Shown here in pieces: positions 33,660-45,212 of a DNA stretch of 64,000 nucleotides; position 1 is the stretch's first letter, and each line of letters begins with the position of its first letter. The notes beneath the pieces were generated by a model. It was not told the DNA's origin and did not search any database. It saw only the letters and a program-made list of their open reading frames with translations. Origin of the DNA: Planococcus citri (lineage: Eukaryota; Arthropoda; Insecta; Hemiptera; Pseudococcidae); NCBI RefSeq assembly GCF_950023065.1, contig NC_088679.1, positions 15,872,001-15,936,000 of the forward strand, read 5' to 3'. The position numbers were made by a program, and so were the translations under genes.

Positions 33660-35640
33660 CCCCGGCCAAAGAATTCATCTTGATTATGCTACATGGATGG
33701 CTGCATAATGATAACATATGAAGCAGATAGAAATTGATCAACTATGCATTGATTGTAAACTTTTATTGTGAATTATATCGTTGCATTTTTTCGTGATTCA
33801 CGATGTACATCTACTTAATAAATTGAAGTGGTGTTTTCTTTGTCGCTCAATCACTGCAAAACGGCTGGACGGAAAATTTTGAAAAAATACTCAAAATGTT
33901 CGGCGTGATGCGTAGATGGTTGTACTGAAATTTTTTTCGCGATTAGAGGCCTTGGAAAGCTGTAATTAAGCTTCAAAGTTTTGATGACGTCATCAAGAGC
34001 TTTTATTTCGCTTCAGAATATTACCGATTTGCTAAGCATTTTACAAATCACTACAAATCATCGAAATAGTAAATTGAGCTTAAAATTTGCCGAATAACGT
34101 GAGAATAAAAAGCTGATTTTTTGTAAAAATTTTACAAAATCATCAAAGCTTCAATTTTTAACATAGGTAGGTACTTACTTAGAGAATAGGAGGGAGATCG
34201 AAGGTGAATCTATTCCTGAAGAAACTCGAAAAGTATGGGTGAGCTGATTGGCCAATCATATCTCTTCAACTTCAATTTTTTTTTTTACTTAGTCAATTTG
34301 GAATTTTTACTCCTTGCATAAAAATCAGTTTAAAAACGCATTTTTTTTCTGGTAAATAAATCCCTTTATTAAGACTAAGAATTCACAAAACAAAACTTAA
34401 CGATTTCGTTGAGTCTGGCGAAACATTTTCAAGATTTAACAAATTTGGGGAGGGAGGTCTGATCAAAGTTTATCCCCTATATAGTTTCGTGTATGTCGAC
34501 CTTGAAGGATCAAAAATTAACTATAAGCTTCAAAACGAGTTGGAAGCACTTGCACTAGATTTCATAAGGTATTGAAATTAGTTTGCATATCAAATTTTAG
34601 CTTTCTAAATCCATTTGATGAAATTTTGTGGGAATTTCAAATTTCAAAAATCTGCTGAAGGATCTGAAAATTTTTTAAAAATCGATGGAGGCTACAAAAT
34701 GACTTGCACCTACCGATTGGAAAGATGGGTAAACTTATAAGAAAAAGTTAATTGCGATGCTGCGATTTAACTACAACGATTCACTTTTGTTCTAAATACG
34801 ATTCAGAGTCTGATTCTGAATCCGATTCAAAATTAATTCGCGATTCATTTCTGCGATTCGAATCGCACAATTTTTAATTTTGACTAGACTGAAGTTGGAA
34901 GGTAGATATGGTCCAATGGACTTTGGATTTTCAAAAATACCATCCAAATTTGGGATTCGTCCAGGAGAACTGGACCTTACGATGAAATCACAAATTTTAA
35001 AATGTAGCCAAAAAATGACAAAAATGTCAAAAAATATCAATTTTTTATAATTTCTTAGTAACTAATATGATATTTTGCGAGATTTTCTTCCATTATTATA
35101 TATGTACTTACTACATATCTTCATAAAAATTTGAAGGTTACTTCAATACGTACATTATCAAATTCTATTCCCTGCCCGAAGGGCAGGTAATTTTGCTTGT
35201 ATTACATATTTTGCTATGCATTTGTGATCATTTTCCATGTATTGTGCTACGAGTATTTCGATTTTGTATTTACTAATATGCATTGTTTTTTTTATTTATT
35301 GTTAAAATGGCCAGAAAAATTCAATTTTTTGATAGACCATAATTTTGGATTTTGTTTCCCCTTCTTTTTTTGTGCTCAATGGCATAGATTTTAATTTTGA
35401 AGGACCGTATAGACAGACCAGTATGTTTCGTTTAGATTTTTATATGTGCAAAAATATGACTAAACAAAATGCAAATTTCTTCGTAATTGAAAAGGTCTTA
35501 AGGGCTAAGTGTCTTTCTTGAATTGTTGCTGATTTTTCGATAGGTCGAGTTCACATTCGAATGCAAGTGTTATATTTCGAATTTGTTGACGATTATCTCG
35601 ATACATTTAACTATGTAATAGTATTGTGAAAAACTTGAAG
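33660..35640. other. No recognised gene; FB1 fragment at 34540-34720
   Basis: 34540-34720 carries the FB1 blocks GAAATTAGTTTGCA, CATTTGATGAAATTTTGTG and TTTCAAAAATCTGCTG. Around 34790-34870 there are repeated GATTCGAATCGC-like strings. A perfect 7-bp stem CCTGCCC/GGGCAGG at 35171-35187 is present. ORFs are under 85 codons. Confidence 0.5.
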
Positions 35641-35850
35641 CCAGCTAATGGCAAAGGCAATCCCTAACTTACAAGAGAGTTTCAGCTTTTTGTTTTAATA
35701 AGTAATAATTGATTTTTTTAGTAAATTTTTTTCATTTTTTCCAAGCAACGTGAAACTGAATTTTTCCAATATAAGAATGATTGCAATTTCACAGTTTCTC
35801 ATTTCTGAATTTGAAATACTTATGTTAGATTTTTCAGCACTAATCCGTAA
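35641..35850 (+). repeat. Core-hairpin repeat, copy 13, with shared tail
   Basis: CTTACAAGAGAGTTTCAGCT then AACGTGAAACTGAATTTTTCC and AGAATGATTGCAATTTC, the same order as 18065-18180. Confidence 0.65.
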
Positions 35851-35899
35851 TCCACCATAAGACCAAACTACATATAAAGAAAAAAGAAAAAGATCAGTG

Positions 35900-36337
35900 C
35901 TCAAGCGCATTTTTCGAATTTTGGCGAATTTTTGAAAATCAAATCCAGGCCAAAAATGAAGGAGTAAAATCAAAATTTTACCAACTTGATCTGCACAATT
36001 GAAATTTGGGATATACCCTATTTATTCGACCAGTCAAATCGATTGGAAACGTTTTCAACCTGTTCTGAGCAGTTCTCGAGCCTCGTGCATATTTTTTTAA
36101 TTTGAAAATTTAATCAAATAGGGAAGATACGTTGAAATCCGAAATTCACTCTTCACCCAACTTGAGCACATCATCAAGTCTATACTGCTGGTTTTTAGTC
36201 ATTTCGAAGCCTCCAGCGACTTCTCAAAAATTCTTGTGGAGTTTCCAGTAAATTTTTGAAACTTGAATTCACCTCAAAATTTCTTCAAAAAGAGTCGAAA
36301 AGCCGAAATTCATTCTGCAAACTAATTTCAATACGCT
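35900..36337 (+). repeat. FB1 fragment, left piece
   Basis: Follows FB1 order (TTTGGCGAATTTTTGAAAAT, CAAATCGATTGGAAACG, GAGCAGTTCTCGAGCCTC, GCAAACTAATTTCAATACGC) up to the insertion point at 36337. The continuation resumes at 36807. Confidence 0.75.
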
Positions 36338-36801
36338 TGTTCCGAAATAAAACACCAGCTTGAACCCACATGCTTTTGAATTCTGAATATGGTTCTTTGT
36401 TTTCGATGTCTACGTCCGTTCCAAAAAGGACATAATGAAAAATGCAAATATTATTGCAAGACATGTGAAAAAGGTCATAATCCGTTGTTACATAACTCAT
36501 TCGTTGAAAAAGAAGATGATTCTAATCAAGGTAACATTTTATTTTCCTCTACCTCTACCTCACAGGTTAATTCAACGGCAACGAAGGTATCTAATTCTCT
36601 TTCCGATTTATCTCATGTTGATAGGTTAAAAGATCGGGAGAACAATGGCGTGAAAGAAGGGTAATTTTATGACCCTGATAAAATCAGAACGTGACATTAA
36701 CAATGGGCTAGGCAAGTAACAAATAAACTGATAAACAATGGTTAGCAGGGGGTCCGAAATAAAATACCTGCTTGAACCCACATGCTTTTGAATTCTGAAC
36801 A
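36338..36801 (+). mobile_element. 464-bp miniature LTR-type insertion with 5-bp target duplication
   Basis: Direct terminal repeats of about 52 bp (36338-36389 and 36750-36801) share TCCGAAATAAAA, GCTTGAACCCACATGC and TTTTGAATTCTGAA; the left end starts TGTT and the right end stops AACA, as in LTRs. A purine tract AGCAGGGGG precedes the right repeat. The pair is flanked by ACGCT on both sides (36333-36337 and 36802-36806), and removing the insertion restores the FB1 reading CAATACGCTACTAAATCGAC seen elsewhere. The interior holds a Gag zinc-knuckle ORF. LTRs this short are unusual; it may be a TRIM-like derivative of a BEL/Pao element. Confidence 0.8.
36389..36664 (+). pseudogene. BEL/Pao-type Gag zinc-knuckle fragment
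   Basis: A 91-codon frame starts MVLCFRCLRPFQKGH and continues with a second cysteine cluster, KCKYYCKTCEKGHNPLLH. The pattern of paired Cys followed by a basic CxxC and a HxxLLH ending is that of the C-terminal zinc-binding region of BEL/Pao retrotransposon Gag proteins. After it the frame is Ser/Thr/Asn-rich linker to the stop. The rest of Gag, protease, reverse transcriptase and integrase are absent, so it cannot mobilise itself. Whether the small protein is made is unknown; the frame is intact, which is notable in such a decayed context. Confidence 0.7.
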
Positions 36802-36889
36802 ACGCTACTAAATCGACTACAGGAGGATTTCAAGTCGTTCTGGAACTCCCAGCAACATTTAGGGAACTACTGGAGCCTCCATTTTCTTA

Positions 36890-37285
36890 AAAGGGACATC
36901 CTAATGAATATCTAGCTTAAAGTACTCTAGCCAAAAAAAATTTGGCTCTACGAATAAAATAGCGGTCATTTTGATTAAAATTGCAGATTTTCTTTTCCAA
37001 CGTACGGACTCGCACGAAATTTTCCTAACTGGACAAAGCTACATAGACCGAAAGAGCATATGCAAAACTTCCATCACTAGCCCGAATTTCAAGGGTATGA
37101 GCAATTATTTTGGATTTGAAGTATATTTTTAAAAATCAAATTTGAGCCAAAAATGGGAAACAGAAGAGCTCAAAAAATTGTGAAAATGTGTCGAAATTTC
37201 GAAAGCTGCAATGTGGGAACGAGAAACACCCGAACATGACAATTTGGAAAGCTCCAAAAAGAGAGCAAAAAACTAATTTTCTATT
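36890..37285 (+). repeat. Direct repeat, copy 2 (partner at 33196-33590)
   Basis: Continues the FB1 fragment interrupted by the LTR-type insertion and carries the same ordered blocks as 33196-33590. Confidence 0.75.
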
Positions 37286-37299
37286 TCAGCAAAAAGAGT

Positions 37300-37550
37300 C
37301 ACTTTTCTTTCATTTTGGAAGAAATTAAGTCTTATATTTTTACCACTTAATTGGATGTTGGAATATGAAGATGAGAAAAAAACACACACAAATCTATAGC
37401 GTATACGAAATGACAGACTGAACTCCAGGATGAGTTTTTATTTTTGTTTACTTTCATCACTATTTCTCTCTAAGTTCATTTTCATATTCCAACATCCGAT
37501 TAAGTGGTAAAATACTTTTTTTTTCCAAAATAGAAGAAAATTGCCACATC
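37300..37550. repeat. Inverted-repeat element
   Basis: TTTACCACTTAATTGGATGT, TGGAATATGAAGATGA (37348-37376) is mirrored by TCATTTTCATATTCCAACAT, CCGATTAAGTGGTAAAATA (about 37468-37515), with TTTTGGAA on the outer sides. A MITE-like structure without a clear target duplication. Confidence 0.65.
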
Positions 37551-37798
37551 TCGTGCTTTTCCGTTGAGTTCTATTTGTCAAGAACAGTATTGTGACAAGC
37601 TTCACGCAGGAGACTCGTATGCTAACGCAACTAGAGTGTATTCGATTGTGATCTCATGATCTGTGATTTTGCCTTGGTTTCAGATGAACCAAATGGTACA
37701 CAATACAGAGTACACACAACATGGCATGGTTAATCTTACCAGATTGGAATTGGAAAAATACTGACTAAAGACATGATTAGAAAATTTGATGCAAAACC

Positions 37799-37838
37799 AT
37801 CAGCTATTCGCTGATTGCAAGATAGTTTTTGCATTTTC
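37799..37838 (+). repeat. Core-hairpin repeat, copy 14
   Basis: ATCAGCTATTCGCTGATTGC, AAGATAGTTTTTGC. Its downstream text (AACAACTTTCGATGGAATAA, TCAACGTAATCTGA at 38020-38055) resembles that after the copy at 58830. Confidence 0.65.
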
Positions 37839-38129
37839 TTTCATCATACTTATTGGTTGATGGTTGCATTGGTTGCTAAGTTCGCTTTTAAATATCAACT
37901 TGAAACTGATTTCCCAATTCTTGATCTTTTTCATAATTTATAAAGTAAACTAAAATGTACCTACTACTACTTTTATCAAAATGAAGTCAAAAAAATTGCT
38001 CGTAAGTAAGAATATTCAACTAAACAACTTTCGATGGAATAATCAACGTAATCTGAACTTGGACAAGTAGTAACAATTTGAACAAAACATTTTCTGATTT
38101 TTCAGTTCCACTTCCTATTTATAAAAAAA

Positions 38130-38530
38130 TGTCTGATTTTTATAAAATTGAATTCAAAAAAATTTCAAAAATCTACTGGAGACCACAAAACTGCTCGAAA
38201 CTTTTTAAAATGGTTTCCAATCGATTTGGCAGGTCAAAAATAGGGTCCATCCCAAATTTCAGCTTTCTAAATCAATTTGGTAAAATTTTGATTTTTTTTC
38301 TCTTTTTTGGCCTAGGTAAATTTTATTTTCAAAAATTCACGAAAAATCGAAAAATGCACCGTAGCAGTTGAAATTTTGCCTGGGGTGATAAATTATTGTA
38401 TGCTTTTTCGATCTAGCCTCGTAAAATTCAAAAAAAAAAAAAACAAAAATCGTGCGAATTCTATGTTGGAAAGCAAAATTAGCGATTTTGGCTGACCTGT
38501 CAATCAAAATGGCCGCCATTTTGTTTATAA
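38130..38530 (+). repeat. FB1 fragment, right-arm type
   Basis: Follows the right arm of FB1: AATCGATTTGGCAGGTC, TTTCAGCTTTCT, TGGCTGACCTGTCAATCAAA, ATGGCCGCCATTTTG. Confidence 0.75.
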
Positions 38531-38660
38531 TGCTAACTTTCCTTTTGACATTAAACTATTCCTTAGATTGCCCCCTTTTAGAAGAAAATTTTCGCCATTT
38601 TGTTAATAATGCAAATTTTCCTTTTGGCAATAAACTATTCCTTAGATTGTCCCCTTTTAG
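38513..38660 (+). repeat. Tandem duplication, about 80-bp period
   Basis: Two units share CCATTTTGTT, ATAATGC, TTTCCTTTTG and TAAACTATTCCTTAGATTG, at the truncated end of the FB1 fragment. Confidence 0.75.
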
Positions 38661-38689
38661 AGAAAAATTTCCCAGATGATAAGCCGGGG

Positions 38690-40012
38690 GGGTGCAATCA
38701 CTCTTATTGTCATATACCAGACTAGTGGATAGGTAAAGATATCAAATACACCTGTACACCTACGCTGAGTCAGTATGGTGTAAATAGGGATCTCTCTCAA
38801 GGCTAACAAACATCATTAGTGTGTACTAGACCAGACGTCATCTGCATTGTGGATAAGTATGCATAGGCAGAGGCACAGGCAATATGTCGCAGGTAATAGG
38901 TTAGGTACTCGTATAATGTTGACATCAGCATTCACGTCAGCTGGTCTGTCACTGTTTCCGTCTGCGTCATCTTTGTCTTTATGTATTTGTAGGTACTCGT
39001 ATTTACAATCTATACGAGCGGGTACTGTAACAATACCAGCGGATAGGAGGTTTAGGTAAGGTACGTGGCCGCTCCGCTTGGGGTGCCGCTCTAATAAGAC
39101 GGTTAGCGAAATTAGTACAAATTGTTTTGATTGCTGGTACCGACGTGCGAAAAGTTCACCAAGAATAGGTAGCATACGAGTTTGACGAATGGAGGTAAAA
39201 ATAGCCCAAGATGAGACGCGGCAACATGCGTCATTCCAATTCTCATTCGGTCGCGATTAATTTTGAATTTCAAAAGAGAACAAATATACGTAAAAATTCG
39301 ATCAACTGGCGCGCGACAAATTAATTGCGAACATGAAACGTCGTCGTCGTCGTAGAAATTGCGACGCAACACGGCGCAACATCGTCCAAATAAAGCTCGC
39401 TCACAGGTATCAGTGTTTGTTTACGATTTGCTGACTGGTTAGCTTTTATCCGAGTTGAAGATCTCGAGTAATATTGAGAAAAAAATCGATTTCAGAAGGA
39501 TTTCGATTGGTTTAAAACTTCTGCTACAAAAAAAAACTCATGCTTAGGTACCTACTTCTAGGACTTGGAATTTCATATTAAGCACAACGTGTCTCAAAAT
39601 CGTCATGTTCCATCATTTTTTAAATCAATTATTTCGAAATGGGGAACCTGATGCTAAATTTGACTGAATCTAGAAATTGAGAAAAAATAGGGACACTTCT
39701 TAAACTGCTTGCCAAATTGACCAAAAAAATACAAATTCTGGTTTAAAATTTTAAATTATTGTTCCAGGATGAACCAATGAAATCCTAGCCATTCCAATAC
39801 TGATGCAAAATTCAATAGCTTTAGAAATTCGATACAAATTTGCAAATATCTTTTTTTTTTTTCAAAATAAGGGACCTGATACCACTGAAACCCAGAAATT
39901 ATGTACACAAATCATTGGGATATTTTTCTCGAATAATGCATGGCAAACTTGCCCAAAAAAAACGTACTCGTGAACCAGTTTCAAATATTCCAAATACTTC
40001 CATCACGAGCCA
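38690..40012. other. Unique CpG-containing sequence, no recognised gene
   Basis: Overlapping ORFs on both strands at 38816-39175 cancel each other as evidence. The region has CGTCGTCGTCG (39345) and GGCCGCTCCGC strings and lacks the dispersed repeats. It could be regulatory sequence for the exon candidates to its right. Confidence 0.4.
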
Positions 40013-40553
40013 ATGACAGCTCAACCATACCGATGCTTTTTTCCAAATAATGCGAATTTAGTTTTAGAATTTTTTTTAAAATTGCAGCGATCATACACGA
40101 CCTCTCGGTGCAGGACAGTAAACGCAGTAAGTACGTTAGAAGACACGAAGATGAGATTCAAAACCTTCACAGATATTCTCAGAGCTCGAATCCAGCATAA
40201 TGTTTCTCAAATCGTAAAACTGCGAGTACAGGCCAAAGCCAAAGCGATGTGCTCGGGCGCAAGACGGGTACATTTGAAGGGATTCCAGCATCCAAAAAAA
40301 ATTGGTAGGGTAACACACCACTTTTCGTCATTGTCTTTCAAGACAATTATGTACAACCTCTTTGAAAGCGACTAACATTGGGCTGCATTCTGACGACGAG
40401 AGGTGGTACTTTCAATCATTTTTTCCCATTGCTATGAAAGCATACTCGAGATTAATAGAGGAAAAAATTAACACCATTTCACCAGCATCCAAACACTTCA
40501 AAAGCTTTCACGAATGGAGAACTGGAGAATTAGTGTGGCTACCCCAGCTATGA
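40013..40553 (+). CDS. Candidate exon region, two overlapping protein-like frames
   Basis: A strong acceptor (TTTTTTTTAAAATTGCAG, ending 40087) and donor (GCA|GTAAGTACG at 40126/40127) bound a 39-bp open segment reading RSYTTSRCRTVNA. The same frame runs on without a stop to 40375 (TFTDILRARIQHNVSQIVKL, basic). A second frame then carries ERWYFQSFFPIAMKAYSRLI and EEKINTISPASKHFKSFHEW to a stop at 40553. The change of frame near 40370 suggests a frameshift in a decayed gene, or separate exons. GC content is above the flanks. I do not recognise a family. Confidence 0.25.
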
Positions 40554-42289
40554 TCACCCATCAGTGATGCAGCTCCGCCAAACTCACATCAACTAGTCAC
40601 ACACCTGCATATACGAGATTCTGCATATACGAGATTCGTATCGATCACTGATCATACTAATAAATGAATATCGGGGTCAAATTGTCCGCAGTCATGTTCC
40701 TTCGATGTTGATTACAGAAACAGATAGAAAGCCACGAAGCTTCGACGAGCTCCGAGAGTCCGACGGTACTGGGATCAAAGGGAGAAAAAAATGATGAAAA
40801 AAAATCGACCACAATCCGGCCTACACCAAGCTCTAGAACCATATTCGCTTTCTTTACGCAAAGTGCTAGACATTTTATGGATTTACACGTGAAGTTGTTG
40901 AAAAGGGGATACTGCGATTGTGAATATTTTTCGACTCAATAATTCGAATTTTAAAACAGAAAGTCACCAAGGAAAGTGTTGTTTGAATTCTTTTTAGTAG
41001 CGAAAAATAATTTTGGACCATAGATTATTAATTTTAGCGTGATGAATCGTACGTATAAATACTCTGAATGATCAATGCACTGATACAGTATGCCCTTTTC
41101 AAACAATAGCAACGCTGATCCCCGAGAACTGAACGCGAATATCTCTGTCTATAAGATGACGTTACCGGGGCAGTAGTTTGTGTCATAGAATAAGGTTGGG
41201 GAGTTGTTTGCTTTTTATTCAATACTTGATATTGCTCATACATACTTTTATGATCCAAAAATTGTTCTTCACAAAATTTCATTTCAAAAAGTCCAAAAAT
41301 TTCAAAAATTGCTACCCATTCCTGTATCTCGCTCCAAAAAAATTCAAAGCCGTTCAAAGTAGACTACTCAAGATTTTTCAGGAGCAAAAAAATATGATTT
41401 TCACTTTTAAAAAAAAATACAAGCAAGATAGAAGGGAGGTGTTTCAATTTTGGAACATTTTAGAATTTTTCAAGTCTAATATGGCCTTTATACAGGTAAC
41501 TTTATTTGTATTTATAAATGTATCCGGAAGTCGATGAAGAAAGTTTTATCGAAAAATATGTAACACAAAAAAAATTTAATCCTCAAAAGAAATCGACATC
41601 AAAACTTTGAACGCATTGTTTATCAATAACACCGAAATCTTATTCCATGACACCGTAAGACACTCGTCGATTATTCGTTTTCGCAATGTTCAAATCAACA
41701 GCGAAAGAACAACACAACCCAGACATGAACTAATATTCTGTTTAAATATAAAAAAATTTCAATCGCGGAAAAGAACCAGAAAACTCGGTGCCTAACAAAA
41801 AAACTGCCAAAAAAATCGAAAAATTGAATTTACAAATAGGAATTTTTTTGGAAAAAAAATCATAAATGCTGATGCTAGGTATGTACAAAAAGAATAAATT
41901 CCTTTTTCAAACTGCAGAAAAATTTACTGCAACTGTTACACAAAAGGTTCAAAATGAAATAGTGCAACAAGATGTTACCGAGGCAGCACTCATGACTCAA
42001 CATAAACACAAACTCTATGTGCCTATATTTGTTCAACACATTTAGCAAAATTATTTCCAATTTTCACACAAATACAAATTTTTACTTTTTGGTTTAAATT
42101 TGGACTGTTGTTTGGCTTTGCCCTCCCTCATCAACAAAAAAATTTGGAAGTGAAAAAAACGAATTGAATGAACTCAGATTCAAATTCAAATATTTCTATT
42201 GCAGATCACAGCTTTCGCTGCATTCATTTCGACTACACTCCCATAATTCCATCTATGTACAAAAATTCGAAACCTTTTTTTTTTTTCAG
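40554..42289 (+). other. Region with several short protein-like plus-strand ORFs
   Basis: Stop-free segments at about 40656-40790 (VPSMLITETDRKPRSFDELR), 41360-41490 (ending in a donor CAG|GTAACT near 41493), 41607-41795 (NALFINNTEILFHDTVRHSS) and 41881-42045 (MYKKNKFLFQTAEKFTATVT) are all on the plus strand and read like protein. They are in different frames. A good acceptor, ATTTCTATTGCAG, lies near 42205. Together they could be exons or debris of one gene; none is identified. The overlapping minus ORF 41034-41357 is an alternative. Confidence 0.25.
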
Positions 42290-42509
42290 AACAGGTGATC
42301 TGATTGAAAAATTTTCTCAACTTTACAAAGCAGCAGCCCACAAAAAAAAATCAGTTAGAAATAAGGGAGGGGGAAGTACGTCAAGTAACTGCTCTGGTCA
42401 AAAAAAAAAAAAAAAAGTATTCGAAACTGAAAGAAAAATTACAACTACTGAAAAGATGACCCAAATGACAAAAAAAGCTCCCACAACAAAAAAAGTGGGA
42501 AATGCATAA
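42290..42509 (+). CDS. Candidate terminal exon, Lys/Thr-rich tail
   Basis: An uninterrupted pyrimidine tract ending in CAG at 42289 is a textbook acceptor. The frame after it reads TGDLIEKFSQLYKAAAHKKK and continues Lys-, Ser- and Thr-rich (KKKKKVFETERK, KAPTTKKVGNA) to a TAA at 42507-42509. AATAAA follows at 42652-42657, as expected of a last exon. The composition suggests a basic C-terminal tail, but the poly-A tract at 42401-42417 also makes poly-Lys by chance. The upstream exon is not established; candidates lie at 40013-42045. Confidence 0.35.
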
Positions 42510-42688
42510 ATTATAACCCAATTGCATTAGACGGTTGTTGCAGGCAGCCCAATTACTTTAAAGAAAGAAAAAAAATCAAAGTAACCTTTTTGGCGTGAAA
42601 AGTAACCAATAAGTAACAAAAACAACATGAAAACCAAAATGACTTTTTTTTAATAAAAAAAAATTTAAATTACTCGTTGTGTTATTAA

Positions 42689-43379
42689 TAGCTGTTTTCT
42701 TTTCGCATGCTCCGAGCAAGGAGTAAAAACGCACGGAGTAAACTGGAATTGTCATATTTACTCCTAAAGTGCGTGTTCGAAAAGAACGCTTGCGAGTGTG
42801 TAAAGTAACATTTTTGATAGCAATTAGTTCAGACGAGATGAAAATTGCTTTTAAAAATTAGAATTGAAAATTTATAATACATTCAGTTGACTTTTTTCTG
42901 ATTATTGCGAGTTGAAAATATAAAATAAATTATAAAATCCAAGGAAAGACTAATTTTAATACAAAAAATTATTATTTAAACATTTGAAAACGATAATATT
43001 GTACACAAAACAGCACATTTGAACTTTATTTAGTGAAATAAAAATAACTTGTCATCACAAATGTCCTTTTCAAAATCATTTTCTATTCAAATGTCCATTT
43101 TTCCAAATTTATTTGTACATTTTTTACATAAAACCACTATAATTTCAAAATACCCGCCATTTTAATTTGAATCCAAACAAAACAAAATGTTCCGTTGCTA
43201 CTTTACTCCTTTTACTACCACTTTTCAGAACGAGCAAAAATAACCGGTTCTTTTTACTCGGAGCAACGAAAAGAACGCCAGCACAGAGTAAAAAGGAAGT
43301 GATTATTTTGCGAAAAGAACGCTCTATTTTACTCGGAGTTACTCGGAGCTACTCGGAGCATGCGAAAAGAAAACAGCTA
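42689..43379. mobile_element. 690-bp foldback element rich in TTTACTCC motifs
   Basis: Ends TAGCTGTTTTCTTTTCGCAT at 42689 and its near-exact complement ending AACAGCTA at 43379, extending inward over GCTCCGAG. The arms carry many GGAGTAAA/TTTACTCC/ACTCGGAG motifs and four CGAAAAGAA(CG)C strings, and finish with three ACTCGGAG units in tandem. TAAT lies near both ends, but a clean target duplication cannot be fixed. ORFs over the element are low-complexity consequences of the motifs. Confidence 0.8.
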
Positions 43380-44451
43380 ATGAATTTCCGCCCCATCTGT
43401 CTTTGTAAGGATGATAGAATGTAAGTATGTATTATTTTGGAAGGTGACGACGAGTCAGTAACAGAAATTCCAACACAAATGAAGAGTCGACTACCGAAGG
43501 TCGAGTCTTTTGAAGAAAAAAAAAGGTCGATCTTTGTCACCATCATCGGGTAGAAAGCAGAACCACACTTATACTCGCGTAGTCCAGTCCTTGGCCCTTT
43601 TCTGCGCAGGACTAGGAGGATGTACTACCGGCGTTCGAGCAAAAGCTTTGAAAAGTTGATTTTCTTAGGTTTAACATTTTTTAATTTTAGTAATACTTTC
43701 AGGAAATTTTAATAACAGTCATCTTTGAAAATAGGAACGAAATCAGCCCGAGGGAAAAGACCCTAATATATCATTAGCACAATCAACACAAAATCAAATC
43801 AAATTTTTCTCAACTCGACTTCTAAAATATTTCCGGCCAGAACCGAAGTCCGAAATAGAGCAGATCAAAAGAAAAGTTGAAAAATGAGCGAAAAAACTAG
43901 AACACAAAATTTTCCTCAAATTTGAGGCAACCAGTGAATGCAAACTGGTTTTCCGATACATCGATGGAAAGTTCTTGAAATTTCCGTTTTAATCATCCCA
44001 ATCTCGACGAATTTCGTTATTTTCAGCTTCTAAGAACTTGATCAAAAAAAGCTCAACTTTGAAACTTCAAGTTCATTTTTCAAGGGGTTCCAATCACAAT
44101 TTCAAATTATCAGCCAGATGTTCAGAATCAGGCGTTAAAATTATGAGAACGCTAAATTTCCTACGAAATGGTTTTTCACAATTTACCTACGTTTGCAGTC
44201 TGAGCGCCTTCAAAGATTACGAAGTACATACAAATTTGACGAAAACAGTGAAGTCGAACTTTCTCAGGTGATTAAATGATTATCGAATATAGAAAGTTCA
44301 GATGGTATTAGTAATCACGCATAGTTCTGGGTGAAAATGCAAAAAAAAAACTTATTTCCGGGGTTTGGTTTCATTGATGAATGCGTCATAAGTTGGATTC
44401 GTATACCTAGTTAAATAAGCCAAATAATTCGCAAACGAGCAAAAATGCAAT
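43380..44451. other. No recognised gene; two weak ORFs
   Basis: An open stretch at 43436-43551 (plus strand) reads VTEIPTQMKSRLPKVESFEE and ends in a stop, preceded by a donor-like AGAAT|GTAAGTATG at 43420. A 77-codon ORF lies at 44038. Neither has supporting context. Confidence 0.35.
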
Positions 44452-44457
44452 TTTATT
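44452..44457 (-). promoter_or_regulatory. Possible poly(A) signal of the tyrosine-rich gene
   Basis: TTTATT on the plus strand is AATAAA on the minus strand, about 700 bp beyond the stop at 45151. It is the first canonical signal I find downstream. The 3' UTR would then be unique, repeat-free sequence. Confidence 0.4.
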
Positions 44458-45150
44458 AAAAATGCCATAATATAAAAAATAACGTAGATAGGTAAGGTAC
44501 AAGCTGGACTTACACAGAGGGATACACGTGTACGAAGGTAGGTACTAGGTAGAGGTACTCGATGTGATATGGCTCTCCTGTGGTAGATTGTGTCTTATGC
44601 GTTAGAAATTACAAACATACTCCAGGTACATATACTTTTTTACATACACCAAATACCTAAATATGGCCATTGTTGCGATAAATTCAACTATTAATTTAAA
44701 AAAATACCTAGATACACGTGTTGTATGCTGTGTGGTGTGTACTGTAGAATGTGCAGAATCAGCTTTCATACGTACGCGTGATTTTGCTCGTATTGATTTG
44801 CCAATTTACATATTTTGATACGAATAAATCGGTAAATGATTGCATTTAACAGGTACCTTAGATCACTTACACAAATATGTACACATACAGTATACACTTA
44901 AATATCTGTAGTAACAGTAGATAAGTATGCTTAGTAGGAGGCAACTTGTGTGAATCTAGACAAATTCGTATTGTACGGTGTAGGTACGTATCAGGTTATA
45001 GGTACAGGTCTAGGTAGCTTATGCGAAATAGTACGCTAAGGTAGCAGGAGCGCTGGAGCATTGGAGCAGCAATCTGGTAGCTGGAAAGTAGCGGAGGAAC
45101 GGTCGTTGTGGCTTTGGTTACTGACTACTTTTGACTGTGTGGTTGTCTGC

Positions 45151-45212
45151 TTATCTGTAGTATGGCCATCCCCAGTGGCTGTAGTACGAAGAATAATACG
45201 GATATCCGTAAC
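45151..45212 (-). CDS. Exon 3 of the tyrosine-rich gene
   Basis: Acceptor ATACGCAG, then 62 bases encoding the final Tyr/Trp-rich residues and TAA at 45153-45151. Too short to be seen as an independent ORF; recognised by continuity of the Tyr/Gly pattern and splice phase. Confidence 0.8.

Noticed and set aside
35171..35187. Perfect CCTGCCC/GGGCAGG stem-loop
   Set aside because: It looks like a bacterial terminator, but the DNA is eukaryotic, there is no upstream gene, and a single 7-bp stem is expected by chance.
42168..42289. Upstream part of the 113-codon ORF ending at 42509
   Set aside because: The CAG after the long T tract at 42276-42289 is more likely a splice acceptor, and the Phe run it would encode is a by-product of that tract.
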